A stretch of 64,000 nucleotides of DNA, taken from the NCBI RefSeq assembly GCF_002803845.1, contig NZ_CP024985.1, forward strand, positions 1,116,001 through 1,180,000, in the 5' to 3' direction. The position numbers and the translations under genes were made by a program. The DNA comes from Streptomyces lavendulae subsp. lavendulae. GTDB taxonomy: Bacteria; Actinomycetota; Actinomycetes; Streptomycetales; Streptomycetaceae. Positions 63,908 to 64,000 of this stretch are shown one piece after another. The notes under the pieces were generated by a model that was given only the letters and a program-made list of their open reading frames with translations, was not told the DNA's origin and ran no database searches. Each line of letters opens with the position of its first letter. The stretch's first letter is position 1.

Positions 63908-64000
63908 GGCGGTTCTTCGGGCCCCTCGTGCGGACGTACCGGCGGGGCGGGTGCGTACGACCGCGCCTGCCGAGATCAGAAGGGGCGGCGGCATCACTTG

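Overview
This 64 kb window has the marks of a Streptomyces or closely related actinomycete chromosome. GC is very high, GTG starts are common, Shine-Dalgarno sites are of the GGAGG type, and TTA codons are rare and sit in regulators and an exporter. The gene families also fit: SARP and LAL regulators, GAP family, KdpF, DUF2252, DUF6325, SpoIIE phosphatase, xdhABC, TROVE. The many single-copy regulators next to enzymes, the pseudogenes and one fresh IS481-type insertion suggest accessory or chromosome-arm DNA rather than a core operon region. I found no rRNA, tRNA or CRISPR array.

Layout. (1) 1-14 kb: the end of a 5'-nucleotidase, then a regulatory island with a TTA-containing SARP, three tandem LAL (AAA+LuxR) regulators in one operon, and a divergent 1150-residue SARP-AAA-TPR activator. 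The divergent promoter carries 11-bp phased CTTGC repeats like SARP operators. No biosynthetic genes are present beside it. (2) 14-17.7 kb: a chimeric GH35/ricin-lectin ORF with two LacI-type operators, a divergent LacI regulator and a DeoR regulator. (3) 17.7-24.5 kb: single genes (YbdK-type ligase, CBM48, two SHOCT proteins, DUF6325, GAP family, class II amidotransferase, CMD, DUF2252); one convergent pair is separated by a 101-bp near-perfect palindrome. (4) 25-30 kb: xdhA-xdhB-xdhC, translationally coupled, behind a long leader. (5) 30-37.6 kb: an APC permease and three TetR-controlled units (SnoaL/NmrA, darcynin-like, AidB-like acyl-CoA dehydrogenase), each with a visible palindromic operator. 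(6) 37.8-46.2 kb: S8 protease lipoprotein, PPK2, a DevS-like GAF histidine kinase, PNPOx, STAS, a DevR-like response regulator with two palindromic boxes, a serine hydrolase and a PadR/DUF1048 pair.

(7) 46.3-48.7 kb is decayed. It holds a permease C-terminal remnant, a DUF4118 (KdpD-like) gene, an intact kdpF followed by a kdpA cut after about 13 codons and joined to a frameshifted flavoprotein reductase. (8) 48.7-51.6 kb: an enolase divergent from a MarR gene, with four 13-bp tandem repeats between them; an IS481-family element sits exactly at the marR stop codon. (9) 51.8-57.1 kb: a frameshifted PAS-GAF-SpoIIE phosphatase, an EstB-type hydrolase, and a sufS/CGNR-regulator pair sharing an inverted-repeat motif. 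(10) 57.2-64 kb: half an MFS gene, a TetR regulator, a short NRPS/adenylation remnant, a TTA-containing MFS exporter that looks leaderless, a truncated hydrolase, a PlsC acyltransferase and a TROVE (Ro60-like) RNA-binding protein.

The common theme is local control: most enzymes sit beside their own regulator and operator, and several junctions show recent deletion or insertion. Functional statements rest on reading translations and motifs by eye; no database search was run.
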